A stretch of DNA of 64,000 bases, from assembly GCF_000812565.1 (NCBI RefSeq), contig NZ_JTAM01000009.1, positions 62,001 through 126,000 of the forward strand. The letters run 5' to 3'. Position numbers and translations under genes: made by a program. Shown one piece after another: positions 25,122 to 32,467 of the stretch (its first letter is position 1; the number at the start of each line of letters is the position of its first letter). The notes under the pieces were generated by a model. The model saw only the letters and a list, made by a program, of their open reading frames with translations. It had not been told where the DNA came from and did not search any database. Source of the stretch: Flammeovirga sp. OC4. GTDB taxonomy: Bacteria; Bacteroidota; Bacteroidia; Cytophagales; Flammeovirgaceae.

Positions 25122-25260
25122 AAGTAAAAAGAGGTATAAATGTGTAATTATTTAACAAAGATAAAAAAATAAGCGCGTAATATGAAATATATAACCTTTA
25201 AGTGAATGTATATTTTTATACTTTTTTCACTAAGTTTACTTTCAAATAAAACTATATCGC
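25122..25260 (+). promoter_or_regulatory. A/T-rich gap with probable promoter for the cargo cassette
   Basis: The gap between the divergent small protein and the DUF6904-like gene is extremely A/T-rich. TAAGTTTA at about 25230 on the plus strand is one base from the TAnnTTTG box, but I see no matching -33 element. A promoter here is required by the gene orientation, since nothing else upstream reads the same way. Confidence 0.35.
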
Positions 25261-25899
25261 ATGTTATCAATAAAACCAACAAAAAACGGGCTTGGAGTAG
25301 AACTATGGGGAGAAGAAGAAGACCTTAAAAGGTTATACTTATTTATTCAAAACTTTTGGCATGACATTGAATCTCCTAATGAATTGGCTAAAGGAGAAGT
25401 TATTAGTTACTTTTCTTACGAAATAAGAAAAGGATTTGAAGGAAAACGATTAAACAGAGGAAATAGATACTTTGGTGTAAACATCTATTGGATACATTAT
25501 ATATGTTCTTTAACATGTTTGAAATCAAATGCTAGTTTAATTCCTACAAGCAAAGAAGATGTTGCGATGTTTCAAGCATTAGAGAAGTTGTTTATTGAAG
25601 CTATGAAAGAATATGACTCAGTAGGAGCTCAGGGTCTTGAACCTTATTTAAATGCACTTTATGGTAACAATAAATATATGTACCAGTTCATGAGACAGGC
25701 TACAACAGACCATGTTAAAACAGGTGGTGGCAAACCAGCTTTCAGGTCACTTCCAATTTTACTTCAAGGTGGAATTTATGCTACAGAACCTTACAAAGAA
25801 TTTGTACGCAGTCTCAAAAAATCAGCTAGTGAATTTGGGGTACCTCCTGAGACTATTGAGTTTAATGATGATGAAATATATGAGAATTTAATATGGTAA
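25261..25899 (+). CDS. DUF6904-like protein, prophage cargo
   Basis: The 212-residue protein begins MLSIKPTKNGLGVELWGEEE, which resembles the DUF6904 start ('K-P-T-x-N-G-x-G-V-x-x-x-G'). The rest has aromatic-rich helices (RYFGVNIYWIHYICSLTCL) and a C-terminal acidic end. It has no membrane segment or catalytic motif I can recognise. Together with the next gene it forms a plus-strand cassette opposite to the early operon and outside the conserved Mu-like order. Such cargo often affects superinfection or the host; here the function is unknown. Confidence 0.6.
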   Translation: MLSIKPTKNGLGVELWGEEEDLKRLYLFIQNFWHDIESPNELAKGEVISYFSYEIRKGFEGKRLNRGNRYFGVNIYWIHYICSLTCLKSNASLIPTSKEDVAMFQALEKLFIEAMKEYDSVGAQGLEPYLNALYGNNKYMYQFMRQATTDHVKTGGGKPAFRSLPILLQGGIYATEPYKEFVRSLKKSASEFGVPPETIEFNDDEIYENLIW

Positions 25900-25913
25900 T
25901 TTGACCAACTAGA

Positions 25914-26354
25914 ATGATGTACAGTGAGATAAAAAATGAAATCTTATTAGAGATTTACAAAACAGGAGAAACAGACCTTGCTTTCGATTTGAATAGAGAT
26001 TTCGCTAAAAAACATGGAGTTTCTCCTGAGATAATTGAAGGTTTCTTTAAAGAATTTGAATCAAGAGGTTTTATTTCTGTTACGGGACTTTCTAAGTTTA
26101 ATGTCCTGGTTTATTTAGAATCATCATTTTTCACTTTCCTAGAACAAGGTGCTTATGAAAGTGAGAATAGAATTTCTTCTCTTCAAAAACGACAACTTAC
26201 TCTTGAAGTAGAAACATTGGAACTTCAACTTGAAAAACTTAAATCGGAGCTTGAGTCCGTCAAAAAAGTCGATCCAAAACTTTTTGAAAGAATTTGTACC
26301 ATTTGCTCTCAGATAGCAACTACTACAGGAGTTGCTATCAAATTTACGTCTTGA
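25914..26354 (+). CDS. Winged-helix-like coiled-coil protein, cargo partner
   Basis: The 146-residue protein has an N-terminal segment (residues 1-60; FAKKHGVSPEIIEGFFKEFE then SRGFISVTGLS) that reads like a winged helix, and a long coiled coil at about residues 80-118 (LQKRQLTLEVETLELQLEKL). The end is TTTGVAIKFTS. It starts 14 bp after its neighbour and ends in a strong terminator. DNA binding and dimerisation are inferred. The pair could be a small effector-regulator unit. Confidence 0.6.
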   Translation: MMYSEIKNEILLEIYKTGETDLAFDLNRDFAKKHGVSPEIIEGFFKEFESRGFISVTGLSKFNVLVYLESSFFTFLEQGAYESENRISSLQKRQLTLEVETLELQLEKLKSELESVKKVDPKLFERICTICSQIATTTGVAIKFTS

Positions 26355-26567
26355 TATCACGTAATCAAATTTCTGAGCATACTCTACAATTGGATAGAGT
26401 ATGCTTTTTTTATGTAAATGAATTGGTAATACTTCTTCTGCTATCACTTCATCATTAATAGATAAAACCATTTTTGATGTTTCGGCATTATCCGTTTCCA
26501 ATTCTTTTCCTACAGTCCACATAAGCTTTATTTCTGTGGTAACTGATTGTTCTCTCAAGAATATCAT
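26139..26567 (-). CDS. Doubtful ORF, N-terminal part possibly coding
   Basis: The first 70 residues (ATG at 26567) read like a plausible small phage protein: MIFLREQSVTTEIKLMWTVG then acidic segments and IAEEVLPIHL. The frame follows the upstream gene by a few bases. However, the frame then passes through the perfect terminator of the plus-strand cassette and runs antisense to the coiled-coil gene, where its sequence is low-complexity. Either a small gene was cut by insertion of the cassette, or the frame is spurious. Confidence 0.3.
   Translation of the reverse strand: MIFLREQSVTTEIKLMWTVGKELETDNAETSKMVLSINDEVIAEEVLPIHLHKKSILYPIVEYAQKFDYVISRRKFDSNSCSSCYLRANGTNSFKKFWIDFFDGLKLRFKFFKLKFQCFYFKSKLSFLKRRNSILTFISTLF
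26377..26412 (+). terminator. Strong intrinsic terminator after the cargo cassette
   Basis: AGCATACTCTA and TAGAGTATGCT form an 11-bp perfect stem with an 8-nt loop, followed by seven T residues. It lies 23 bp after the stop codon of the coiled-coil gene. It also lies inside a minus-strand open frame, which argues against that frame being coding there. Confidence 0.82.
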
Positions 26568-26569
26568 AT

Positions 26570-26758
26570 TCAATTATTTTTCCGATTAAAATCTGCAACA
26601 GCATCTTTCAGCTTCAAAGTCATTCGGTTATCCAAAACTACCAGCCAATAAGTGACTACTTTAAGTAAAATATAAGGTAGTTTTATTGTAATTACCACGA
26701 ACCAAATACACCATACAAAGGTTCGGTGAATTCTGTTTTCAAAGTCTATTTCTGGCAT
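26570..26758 (-). CDS. Small membrane protein in the early operon
   Basis: The 62-residue protein has a hydrophobic middle (FVWCIWFVVITIKLPYILLK) and a charged C-terminus. It starts 6 bp after the NdpA-like gene stop and shares its direction. It is likely a single-pass inner-membrane protein. Function unknown; a superinfection-exclusion role would be typical for such genes but is not shown. Confidence 0.5.
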   Translation of the reverse strand: MPEIDFENRIHRTFVWCIWFVVITIKLPYILLKVVTYWLVVLDNRMTLKLKDAVADFNRKNN

Positions 26759-26764
26759 TACTAA

Positions 26765-27847
26765 TTATTCTTCTTCGTTAAAGTAAACAATGTAATAATT
26801 CATATTCTTGTCTCTGCTGTAACCTTTTTCAATATTCTGTTCATTCCCATGAACTATAAGGCTGATTTTTTTATCAAGTTTGATAATACTCTTGAATAAT
26901 TTCTGAGATCTTTTGACAGCTTCTTTTGAAACTTTAAATTCCTCATAAAGGGGAACTTCCTTCTTTTCAGCAAAATCTTCTTTGAATTCTTGGAAGGCGT
27001 CAATTACTTCAGGTTCTTCGATCACATTGTTTTCAAAGTCCACTATATTGAACTCCTCCTTTTCTTTAAAATACTTCAATGAGCGGTTTAAAAGATCCAC
27101 TTGGGCAGGTTTATCTACAGCATGGTCTTCATTGAAAACTTCCTCTACAAAATCGACACACATGTCTAGAATATTTTTTGTGTGAAAGAAATTATCTTCT
27201 CTAGGTTTCAACTGAAGGAAAGACTCTTTCCAATACAGTGCTTCAACCCCATGAAATGGAGTGTCTTTTAGCATAACTTTAAAACCTTTATCAATCTCTG
27301 AATTAAAAATCAGACACCCTTTGTCTAATTTTTTTGTACTCATCCCTTCACTCTGATCTAAATGAAAAGCACCAATTTCAGTTTTATCACCTACAGTAAT
27401 AAATTTTTCTTTGTGTTCGGCTTTAAAAAGACCTATTGCATCAACTACATCACCATCAATTACACAATCTTTTAAGACCGCTACAAACAATTCTCCTCCT
27501 TTGATCCTTGGGTGTGTTGATGCTTCAAAAAGTAGCTCTGCTATTCTTTGTGAACGATTCAGTAATGTTTCGAATGGTGCTTCAAAAACGGTTGCTGTTA
27601 TATCGAACATTTCATTATCCTTAAATGATTCTTCGTCTTCTGGAGCTCCAAAATGATACATTGGTCCAGGCTTAAAAGATTTCAAGAAATAATCCATTAC
27701 AGACTTATATAATTCACTGTAATTTTCTAACTCGATTTCAAACTCAGCTAGGTCAATTGGCTCTTCTTGTGTTTTATTTCCAACTTTATGGATTACTAAT
27801 TGTGAGATTTTCACGTTTGACAAGTCAAAAGATTTAATTTTTGTCAT
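26765..27847 (-). CDS. Nucleoid-associated protein NdpA/YejK-like
   Basis: The 360-residue protein fits the 37-kDa nucleoid-associated family: the start SQLVIHKVGNK matches the conserved 'I-H-x-V-G-N-K', followed by an acidic alpha/beta region, GELFVAVLKDCVIDGD and KGCLIFNS. The family is found in bacteria and in some mobile elements, where it may bind or compact DNA or cooperate with replication. It lies at the distal part of the early operon. The final 40 residues (GYSRDKNMNYYIVYFNEEE) close a beta segment typical of the family. Confidence 0.72.
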   Translation of the reverse strand: MTKIKSFDLSNVKISQLVIHKVGNKTQEEPIDLAEFEIELENYSELYKSVMDYFLKSFKPGPMYHFGAPEDEESFKDNEMFDITATVFEAPFETLLNRSQRIAELLFEASTHPRIKGGELFVAVLKDCVIDGDVVDAIGLFKAEHKEKFITVGDKTEIGAFHLDQSEGMSTKKLDKGCLIFNSEIDKGFKVMLKDTPFHGVEALYWKESFLQLKPREDNFFHTKNILDMCVDFVEEVFNEDHAVDKPAQVDLLNRSLKYFKEKEEFNIVDFENNVIEEPEVIDAFQEFKEDFAEKKEVPLYEEFKVSKEAVKRSQKLFKSIIKLDKKISLIVHGNEQNIEKGYSRDKNMNYYIVYFNEEE

Positions 27848-27864
27848 AATACTTCATTAAAAAT

Positions 27865-28059
27865 TTAAAGTTCAACTTCTTTACAATACATTACCCCACC
27901 AAACACCAATACCCCTTTCTCTTGAAAACCTTCGATTAGAATATCAGCAAAACGGATCATTTCCGCTCTCATGGATAGGAAGTCTTCTGGAGCTGTAACA
28001 TCTCTCCAGTTATCTACTAATTGATTAATTAGGCAGATTCTTAGTGTTTTTATGTTCAT
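27865..28059 (-). CDS. Small early phage protein, unknown
   Basis: The 64-residue protein has a helical N-terminus (INQLVDNWRDVTAPEDFL) and ends KGVLVFGGVMYCKEVEL. No family recognised. It overlaps the preceding gene by 35 bp and is followed by the NdpA-like gene after 17 bp, which supports a real early-operon gene. Confidence 0.5.
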   Translation of the reverse strand: MNIKTLRICLINQLVDNWRDVTAPEDFLSMRAEMIRFADILIEGFQEKGVLVFGGVMYCKEVEL

Positions 28060-28252
28060 TTTTCTTGGTTTTAGAATCCACTTTTAGGATTCGTTCTACT
28101 TTATTGTCTTGAAGTCCGACAAAGATTTCTCCATCAACTTCATTGATACCTAACAGCTCTATTTCTTCAAAATCATCTGAGTCAAGAATAGTGTTTTCCC
28201 AACCGAATCCACTAACCCATAGATGAGAGAAAATAATCTTACGTTTGTTCAT
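28025..28252 (-). CDS. Small early phage protein, unknown
   Basis: The 75-residue protein begins MNKRKIIFSHLWVSGFGWEN and has a strand-rich, acidic middle (IELLGINEVDGEIFVGLQDN) then a Lys/Asn-rich tail. Its ATG overlaps the stop of the upstream gene by 4 bp (ATGA), typical of translational coupling. Function unknown. Confidence 0.5.
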   Translation of the reverse strand: MNKRKIIFSHLWVSGFGWENTILDSDDFEEIELLGINEVDGEIFVGLQDNKVERILKVDSKTKKNEHKNTKNLPN

Positions 28253-28908
28253 TTCTTTAAAATTTTATCCATTAAATACTTTGCTTTAAACGCCCTGTAT
28301 TCCGCATCCTTATCATTTTTGGGAGGAGGAGTATTAGGCTTTTCCTGCATCTTTTTATAGAGTGCCTTCATCTCATCAGGGGATGCCCTGGAAAGGTCTC
28401 TATCCTTCTTACGTCTGCCGTGAGCATCTATCTGCTGATGACTCACAAAAGGCGTTCTCTCCTCCACGTCGTACTTGTCTATCCAATCACAAATAGTCTG
28501 ATTATCTATCGCTCCGTATACCTTGCCGTAAGCTCCTTCTTGTACCCTGCGAAAACAGTACAATAGCTCATCCAATCGGAGGTAATAATATTTCTTAGCG
28601 ATAAGCATTACCACCTGCATGATTTCAAAATCGGTTTCGGGCTTGTTCTTAATTCTGAATGTGGAAAAAAGCATCTGCAATGCGATATGAATTGCTTTCA
28701 TTAATTCAGTCTTGTTTTCCTTTTTCAGTTTTGCAATAGAAACCCCTGTCAATGCTTTTCCGACGGTCAGATCTGTTTGGTACTCCAGCAATTCAAACTT
28801 ATTTTCTTCTGAAAGAATCAAATGGATTGCTTTGTTATTACCCGTAGAGATTGTCAAGTCTTGCTTGATTGTCTGTGGAAGTTGGTGGTTGTTGCTTTTT
28901 GTACTCAT
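28249..28908 (-). CDS. Early phage protein of unknown function (replication-type)
   Basis: The 219-residue basic protein has the segment YLRLDELLYCFRRVQEGAYG followed by a DNQTICDWIDKYD unit, and a disordered Lys/Pro-rich C-terminus. The 'E-L-L-Y-C-F-R-R-x-x-E-G-x-Y-G-K-V-Y' pattern recalls short proteins (DUF6633-like) from Bacteroidota phages and plasmids that lie next to replication genes. The assignment is tentative. It overlaps its upstream neighbour by 71 bp, an unusually long overlap, so its true start may be internal. Confidence 0.55.
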   Translation of the reverse strand: MSTKSNNHQLPQTIKQDLTISTGNNKAIHLILSEENKFELLEYQTDLTVGKALTGVSIAKLKKENKTELMKAIHIALQMLFSTFRIKNKPETDFEIMQVVMLIAKKYYYLRLDELLYCFRRVQEGAYGKVYGAIDNQTICDWIDKYDVEERTPFVSHQQIDAHGRRKKDRDLSRASPDEMKALYKKMQEKPNTPPPKNDKDAEYRAFKAKYLMDKILKK

Positions 28909-29449
28909 CTCTAAACAGTTGTAATATTTCGCTTAAATGACTGACGATCTCTGAAGGTTGCAATCTTCGCCCTACAAAGGGTTTATGCTTTTTGATAAAG
29001 TCCCAGTGCTGGCAAATAAAACGCCATTGGTTTATTGCTTGCTCGCTGACTTGTTCCTCTGTACAGTTTTGGTCTTTTAGAAACTCCTTGGATAGATTTT
29101 TACAAAACTCTACTATCTTTTTCATTCCGGCTTTCTGTTTATAATCCATTGCCGGAGAGGTTCCCGTTTCCTTGCGGATCAATCCGTAATAGGAAGCATA
29201 GAAGGCGTTGAGAGTTTTATCAGGAGCAGACTTGGTTTCTGTCATTACTTCTATTCGGAAAAATGCTCTTGCTTCTTCCAAACTATCCTGATGCCAAGGG
29301 AAATGCTCAAACAATTCTACCACTTTCTCTTTTTCGGGGAACTGCTTTTGATACTTCATCGAATTTGTCAATTCTTTAAGTCCTCCCTTTTCGTTGTAGA
29401 TCACGGTAAAACTGCCTGTATACCCCTTTTTCTTCAACCTTACTTTCAT
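28838..29449 (-). CDS. Early phage protein, unknown
   Basis: The 203-residue protein is helical and charged. Residues 100-165 (AMDYKQKAGMKKIVEFCKNL then WRFICQHWDFIKKHKPF) look like a winged-helix or replication-initiator style domain, with a conserved-looking W-x-F/W aromatic pair. The tail has PPTSTDNQA linker-like sequence. The start overlaps the upstream stop by 4 bp. Unknown function; its partner is the following gene. Confidence 0.52.
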   Translation of the reverse strand: MKVRLKKKGYTGSFTVIYNEKGGLKELTNSMKYQKQFPEKEKVVELFEHFPWHQDSLEEARAFFRIEVMTETKSAPDKTLNAFYASYYGLIRKETGTSPAMDYKQKAGMKKIVEFCKNLSKEFLKDQNCTEEQVSEQAINQWRFICQHWDFIKKHKPFVGRRLQPSEIVSHLSEILQLFRDEYKKQQPPTSTDNQARLDNLYG

Positions 29450-29916
29450 GTGGTACTAATGTTATTTTCGGCAAGAATATCATCCACATAATCATAAAAC
29501 TTTACCTTGCCGATGTTTTTTTCCATTTGTTCAAACTGACTGACGAGTTTAGGAAGTTCGTTGAGTTTATATTTCGGAAGACGTTTATGGAGATAGCCGT
29601 ATTGCATCATCCATGCGTTGAAATAACTCCAGTCAGTTTCTTTGAAGTTTTCTTTCAATTCCACCATTCCAATTTTACTCGCAATGGCAATGATCTTTGA
29701 ACGCATTTTTGAAACTTCCTTTTTTTGCACCTCATACTCTGGCGGATTAATCTGGATTAAAAGGTCTTGAAGCATCAGCAGTACCTCATCTTGGGTCATT
29801 TCCTTGGTACTGTCCGTTCGACCTTCGGTATACTGTAACACAATGTCTTTTCTCTGCTCTTTGATCCCCAAAGTATTGAGGTAGGCAAAGAACATTTTTC
29901 TTTGTTTTGCTGTCAT
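29446..29916 (-). CDS. GemA/gp16-like protein (DUF1018)
   Basis: The 156-residue protein resembles the GemA/gp16 regulators of Mu-like phages. The N-terminal part (MTAKQRKMFFAYLNTLGI, then EGRTDSTKEMTQDEVLLMLQ) matches the 'x-I-H-x-A-K-x-x-L-G-x-x-D-x-x-Y' plus 'S-x-x-x-L-T-x-x-E' style. The second half repeats 'S-K-I-G-M-V-x-L' with WSYFNAWMMQYG. Mu GemA modulates host gene expression and supercoiling; here the function is inferred from weak similarity and from position in the early operon. Confidence 0.6.
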   Translation of the reverse strand: MTAKQRKMFFAYLNTLGIKEQRKDIVLQYTEGRTDSTKEMTQDEVLLMLQDLLIQINPPEYEVQKKEVSKMRSKIIAIASKIGMVELKENFKETDWSYFNAWMMQYGYLHKRLPKYKLNELPKLVSQFEQMEKNIGKVKFYDYVDDILAENNISTT

Positions 29917-29965
29917 GGCAGTAAGGGTTTTTGAGTGGAAGGTGAGGCACTAGCCCCACCCGTAA

Positions 29966-30676
29966 TTACAATGCTGAAAACTGAATTGAGATATGGATAA
30001 ACTTTCCATCTTGATTGGCTTTATAGAAACGGATATAACGAGTAGTTTCCCCCTTTTTTACCGACTCCATAATCAGATCACACCCTTCAGAAAAAAGAGG
30101 AGCTTTGATTTCTTTCTTCATTGATAACAGATCCAAAATCTTGGTGCTGTTGTACTGCCCATCTTTGTTTTTTGAAAGTAAACGCTCCACAATCATTGTC
30201 ACGTTTTTATGTGCTTTCTTTACCGTCGATGATAGCCATTCACGAATTTTCTCTATTCCTAACTCAAATGTTTCATCGTAGACGGGTTTGATCTGTGTTT
30301 TTACTTCTACTTTGTACTTCTCATCAGTGGTCTTTAAGAAATAGTTATTCAAGCTTTTATTGTTACCTTGGTAAAGGTCTAATAGTTCTTCCTGCAACAT
30401 GTCTGCTTGCTCAAAAGCCCACGATTTAAAGCCTTTCAAACCTCCTGATTTGATGGTGCTAAGAGTAGAAGATACATAGTCAATAGTTCCATTGTCTCCA
30501 TCAGATAAAACCAATGCCATTTGACATGATTTCCCCACAAACCCATCACGTCTATTTTCCCATGATTTCTTTGCCCGTGTTTTAGCAGCTGCTTCTTTCT
30601 TTTTGCGTTGCTCCAGTTCTTTTTCCAGTTGCTCAATTTGCTCTGAGGTCATTTCAGATACACTAATTCCTTTCAT
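29966..30676 (-). CDS. DUF3164 family protein
   Basis: The 236-residue protein fits DUF3164, a family common in Mu-like phages between the transposition and middle genes. An Ala/Lys-rich helical N-terminus of about 50 residues precedes the domain, in which YKVEVKTQIKPVYDETFELG corresponds to 'Y-K-V-x-x-x-x-x-x-x-x-F-D-E-x-x', DGQYNSTKILDLLSM to 'G-x-I-x-T-x-x-I-L-x-L', and TTRYIRFYKANQDGKF to the conserved 'K-x-Y-x-R-x-Y-x-R'. Its molecular function is unknown. The gap to the previous gene is 13 bp. Confidence 0.75.
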   Translation of the reverse strand: MKGISVSEMTSEQIEQLEKELEQRKKKEAAAKTRAKKSWENRRDGFVGKSCQMALVLSDGDNGTIDYVSSTLSTIKSGGLKGFKSWAFEQADMLQEELLDLYQGNNKSLNNYFLKTTDEKYKVEVKTQIKPVYDETFELGIEKIREWLSSTVKKAHKNVTMIVERLLSKNKDGQYNSTKILDLLSMKKEIKAPLFSEGCDLIMESVKKGETTRYIRFYKANQDGKFIHISIQFSAL

Positions 30677-30689
30677 TGTTTTTTTTGAT

Positions 30690-30908
30690 TTAGTTGTGAT
30701 TGATTTCTTCTTCTTGATGATTGATTTTGGTCTTCAAGGCTCTCCAGGAATATCCTCTTTGATCGGGGTACCCGTCTTTAGTGCCTTTGTAAATTCTTTT
30801 GTGACTGAGCCCTATGTCTTCATATTCGACCACCCAACCTTTATACCCATAACGGAGTACGTAGCTGATACTTCTTTGATAATTATTACCCATAACTTCA
30901 AGTTTCAT
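30690..30908 (-). CDS. Small early phage protein, unknown
   Basis: The 72-residue protein (SYVLRYGYKGWVVEYEDIGL; then YPDQRGYSWRALKTKI) is aromatic and strand-rich. No family recognised. Its start overlaps the ATPase stop by 4 bp (ATGA), so it is almost certainly coupled to that gene and may assist it. Confidence 0.55.
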   Translation of the reverse strand: MKLEVMGNNYQRSISYVLRYGYKGWVVEYEDIGLSHKRIYKGTKDGYPDQRGYSWRALKTKINHQEEEINHN

Positions 30909-31555
30909 TCTTTGTCAATCCAATATTTACTTGCTCCTTCATCCCATATCGTGAAGGGTTCACCTCCTCCGTACCTCGATACTGGAAAAGCTCTGTAGCC
31001 TTCCACTCTTATTTTTACATCTGCATCATAGCGGGCAAAGTTGGCAGTACGGCCAGCAGGATTTTTACCCTCTGCATGTGAGATAAAAACAAACATCTTA
31101 TTTGGGAAGGCTTCTTTCAGCTCTATATATTGTTGTCTGTCCATCCCTGTGTACTGTAAAGAATCGATGATGATCACCTTGGGGCTTTGCCTGCCTTTGA
31201 GTCTTTCCTTTAACTCCTCAATGGGTTCTCGGTCAAGTATCAAGAATCGGCGTTTAACATCGACCATTCTTGTTTCCTCTATACCTTTCTGGAAGGAGCG
31301 TCTTGCTCCCTCTTCCAGCGTATTGTAGGCGACCTTGCAAAAGCTTGCCATGTACTTGGCGAGTTGCAAGCAGAATCTTGTTTTTCCGTTGCCTGAATTG
31401 CCCCAAATAATCCATATGCCCGTTTGCTCTGGCATTCCGAATGCATCTTTCCATTGTCCTTGAAAGTTGAAAGTGGTAAATCTTTTTTTGCTGAGTTGGT
31501 CTACTGTTATAGCTCTGCTTCTTCTTTGTCTGCGTTGTTTTTTAAGTTCACTCAT
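30905..31555 (-). CDS. P-loop ATPase (RecA/DnaB-like), second transposition/replication ATPase
   Basis: The ATG at 31555 gives 216 residues; an open frame extends 22 codons further into the MuB-like gene, but the internal start avoids that overlap. The protein has Walker A GNSGNGKT (residues 52-59), a Walker B block KVIIIDS (126-132), and FVFISHAEG as sensor strand. The C-terminus is basic and aromatic. The fold looks RecA-like rather than AAA+, so it is distinct from MuB. In Bacteroidota Mu-like phages such an ATPase may help replication or target choice; the function is inferred. Confidence 0.72.
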   Translation of the reverse strand: MSELKKQRRQRRSRAITVDQLSKKRFTTFNFQGQWKDAFGMPEQTGIWIIWGNSGNGKTRFCLQLAKYMASFCKVAYNTLEEGARRSFQKGIEETRMVDVKRRFLILDREPIEELKERLKGRQSPKVIIIDSLQYTGMDRQQYIELKEAFPNKMFVFISHAEGKNPAGRTANFARYDADVKIRVEGYRAFPVSRYGGGEPFTIWDEGASKYWIDKE

Positions 31556-31589
31556 TTTATATCTTAGTTTATAGTGAAGATGGAGTGGC

Positions 31590-32432
31590 TCATGCAATAT
31601 CATGTAGATAAGCTCTAACATTTTGCTTCACTCTGCGGAGATCCATCTCACTATCCTCTTGAATTTTTTTAATCTTTCCTCTGTCTTCAACACCGTTTAT
31701 TTGACATATCATGTAGATATCATCATTAGAAACTCCTTTTAGCTCTACAAACTTCCTCTTGATTCTTGAGTAGATCTCTTTAAATCCTTTTTTATTGAGT
31801 TTCAATCCTCTTTTAATTCTCTTTTCAAGGTGATTGGTAGCACAAAGCACAAAACCAACTTTTTCCTCTAACTCATTATAAATCGTGATGAAGAAGTATA
31901 ATATTGGATCACTTAGTTTGTCGGCTTCGTCAAGAATTACTAAAGGGTTTTCTTTTTTCTTAAGAACATCTACAATTGTATCTACCATTTCAGGTATTGA
32001 TCCTGTATCTTCTTTTCCCATTGCTCGAAGTAGCTTAATAAGAAAGTACCTTTTGTTCCAATGCTCACCACATTTCAATAGGAAGACGTTTTTGTGGTTG
32101 TTACTATACTCTCTAAGTGCGTAACTCTTACCACTTCCTGCTTCACCTGTAATAGCAAGTGCTTCGTTTTCATCTTGGGCAAACTTTACTACATTTTGAA
32201 TAAACTGAAAGTCTCTTGTTTTTACCCCATTCCATTGTTTAGAAGACCAACCCACACCATCTGCCACTTTAAGAAAAATCTCGTCTGAGGTTTTGCCGAC
32301 CTTGCCACTTGCAAGGTCTCTGAGTTTTACATTACTTACACCAATGATGTTTGATGCTTTCTCCGGGCTTCCTACATGATCAATAAATGCCCTTAATTTT
32401 TGAATGATCTGATCTTTTTGTAAATTTGTCAT
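31590..32432 (-). CDS. MuB-like AAA+ ATPase, transposition target selector
   Basis: The 280-residue protein has an N-terminal helix-turn-helix (residues 15-50, KASNIIGVSNVKLRDLASG) as in MuB, then an AAA+ core with Walker A GEAGSGKS (96-103), Walker B VILDEAD (165-171) and a sensor-1 region FVLCATNH. The C-terminal helices (about 225-280) are basic. MuB coats target DNA in an ATP-dependent way and activates the transposase; adjacency to the DDE transposase confirms the assignment. The gap to the transposase stop is 35 bp. Confidence 0.88.
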   Translation of the reverse strand: MTNLQKDQIIQKLRAFIDHVGSPEKASNIIGVSNVKLRDLASGKVGKTSDEIFLKVADGVGWSSKQWNGVKTRDFQFIQNVVKFAQDENEALAITGEAGSGKSYALREYSNNHKNVFLLKCGEHWNKRYFLIKLLRAMGKEDTGSIPEMVDTIVDVLKKKENPLVILDEADKLSDPILYFFITIYNELEEKVGFVLCATNHLEKRIKRGLKLNKKGFKEIYSRIKRKFVELKGVSNDDIYMICQINGVEDRGKIKKIQEDSEMDLRRVKQNVRAYLHDIA

Positions 32433-32467
32433 CGTAAATTTGATTTAAATTCTTACTCACAAAGGAT

